From contig NC_134108.1 in NCBI RefSeq assembly GCF_040939455.1, positions 35,942,501-36,006,500 of the forward strand: a stretch of 64,000 bases of DNA, in the 5' to 3' direction. Positions 62,270-64,000 of the stretch are shown here, piece after piece. The translations under genes were made by a program, and so were the position numbers. This stretch comes from Microcebus murinus. Lineage: Eukaryota; Chordata; Mammalia; Primates; Cheirogaleidae. Position 1 is the stretch's first letter. The number at the start of each line of letters is the position of its first letter. Below the pieces are notes generated by a model, which was not told where the DNA came from, did not search any database, and worked only from the letters and a program-made list of their open reading frames with translations.

Positions 62270-62900
62270 TTTGTAAAAATGCAAATGTAGCCATTCACAT
62301 ATTTAGTCAACATATATTGCTCTGTATTTTGCTTTTTTCCTCTCAACATTTTTTGAGACCTACTTAAGTTGGTAGACAAAAATTTAATTTCTTTGATTAT
62401 ATTCCATCACATTCATATACCATATTTTATTAATCAAATCTCTTATTGGTGGACTTTGAGGCTGTTTCCAAATGTTAGTTCTTAGAAATAGTACAGAAAT
62501 GAATATCCCTCTACATGTCACATACATGTGTGAAGGAGTACCCCCAGAAGTGAAATTCTTGAGTTTTGGTGGAGCCATGTCACTTTTTACATGATTATTT
62601 TCTTTCCAAGCATATAAAAATTTGGAAAATGGAGAAAATATAACTACATATATTATTTACTCACTAAATACACCTATCCATATTTATATTAATAACTCTA
62701 TATGATAATGTATATATATATAATTTAAGTAAAATAGGGATCATACTTTATATACTATCATAATTTCAAATTTAACTGATCTCCACCATTCGGCATTTAG
62801 AGGTTCCCATCTTTTCTCTATTATGTTGTAATGATGAATATCTTAGTGTATTTGTGTGTGCATTCTGATTATTTTCTTAGAAAAACTTATAAAATTGCTG
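62270..62900 (-). repeat. Old LINE-1 3' region (L1M type), antisense
   Basis: TTGGTGGACTTTGAGGCTGT, AATAGTACAGAAATGAATAT and CCCCAGAAGTGAAATTCTTG, then GTTGTAATGATGAATATCTT are old L1M-style antisense phrases, possibly two pieces. Confidence 0.5.
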
Positions 62901-63844
62901 ACTTTAAAAGTATGGATTTAAAAAATGTGATAAATCCCATATATGGCTATTTTAAAAATCAATACTAATTTTATGAAGAGATTTTTCAGAGGGCTGTAAA
63001 GCTATGGAGTTCAGGTTTATAGGTTTCTGAAGATGTGACTTCAGACTGTATAGTTAATGTGTCCCTTCACTTCCTTTTCAGGAATATCAACAATTTTAGG
63101 TGACCTTCTAATAAAAACTATGTAGCATACACACTGATATCAAGACTAGTGCTAACTGGCTGCTACGTGTTAGGTATATGCTTCAGACACCAAGTATCTA
63201 AATGGCAATGCTGGTGGCTTTCTGTGAAAATAAAAACACATGATCAGTACACTCACACAGTCACCCACCAGCTCACCTTGGTGCACAGATGGTCTGGAGA
63301 GCAATGTGAGCTGGGTGAACACGGTTCACCCAGGAAGCGGCTTTGGACTGGCTCAAAAGTTCAACCAAGTACATGACTGATTCCTTGACAATACTACATT
63401 ATAGAGTTATGTAAGAGGTGACCCTGACATGAAATGGTATTAATTTTTAATTTAAAAAGTAATCTCCCTTTATCACAAAAATGAGTTCATCAGAAAATTA
63501 TACCCCAGGTAAATGAATGAGTCACTGGAAGAATGAAGTCTTCATTACTGGATATCAGAATGCCAAGAATCTAGCCAATAGGAAAAGTTTGGTTTTGGTG
63601 TGTTTAATTTTGAACTGCTTCTGATCATAATTACATAAAAGATTCAGCTATCTCTGGAGGCTGATGATTTCAGCTACAGCTAGATGATGTAATCAGCATA
63701 AAAATGGATTTGCATCTTAATTCCTGCATCAGAAAGGCATACATACTGTTCAAATAATAGCTATACCAAATAACTTAATCACAACATTAAATAAGAGGAA
63801 AGAAAGCAGAACTTTGCACCAATCATAGTTTGATTTGATTTTTC

Positions 63845-63985
63845 TCTGTGTACCTCAGTTTCTTCACCTTTATGTACCTCACAGAGTTGTACCAAGTATG
63901 TGGTCGGCTAATACATACAGGCATTTAGAGCACAGCCTGGAATGTAGTACAAACCTCATCAACTGTTAGCGCTATCATTATTATT
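63845..63985 (+). repeat. MIR SINE, 3' part
   Basis: TGTACCTCAGTTTCTTCACC, CCTCACAGAGTTGTACCAAG and GAGCACAGCCTGGAATGTAG follow MIR sense order. Confidence 0.65.
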
Positions 63986-64000
63986 CAAAAGCTCTTCCTA

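Overview
This is mammalian nuclear DNA, and the repeats point to a strepsirrhine primate, most likely a lemur. Several Alu copies (near 11.0, 32.3, 52.6 and 59.8 kb) carry a left-arm/right-arm linker reading AATTAATTGGCCAACTAATA and a right arm with GAGCTAGGCTGACGCCACGG. I associate these with lemur Alu subfamilies rather than with human AluJ/S/Y. Two short poly-A insertions (19.1 and 24.0 kb) share a 3' end ending in a CCCCATAATAT motif, which I suspect comes from a lemur LINE-1 lineage. A TTAA-flanked piggyBac-like element at 37.3-38.0 kb also fits; recent piggyBac activity is known in mouse lemur.

The only protein-coding gene I can support is the 3' half of RNF217, on the minus strand. RNF217 is a membrane-anchored RING-IBR-RING (RBR) E3 ubiquitin ligase. 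Five coding exons are visible, in transcription order 35600-35367, 24571-24407, 9035-8834, 6499-6428 and 5075-5002. All have canonical GT-AG splice sites and matching phases, and together they give 747 nt (248 residues plus stop). They encode the end of RING1, the whole IBR domain, RING2 with the catalytic cysteine, one transmembrane helix split over two exons, and a short basic tail ending at a TAA stop. The N-terminal region and most of RING1 are not recognisable here and probably lie beyond 64000.

Layout: 1-5001 is downstream of the stop codon (3' UTR of unknown length, then flanking DNA). 5076-35366 holds the four introns between the visible exons. 35601-64000 reads as one upstream intron. 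The introns are AT-rich and full of transposon remnants: old LINE-2 and MIR, old LINE-1 in both orientations, hAT-Charlie MITEs, AluJ-type and lemur-type Alus, and simple repeats. Other ORFs in the window are chance or repeat-derived. I saw no tRNA, rRNA, snRNA or CRISPR array and no intact retroviral gene.

I found no new multi-gene system. The items most worth checking are the piggyBac-like element with subterminal motifs, a perfect 34-bp inverted repeat around an L2 fragment, a mariner-like palindromic MITE, a possible poison exon in RNF217, and a retained-intron route to an RNF217 protein without its membrane anchor.
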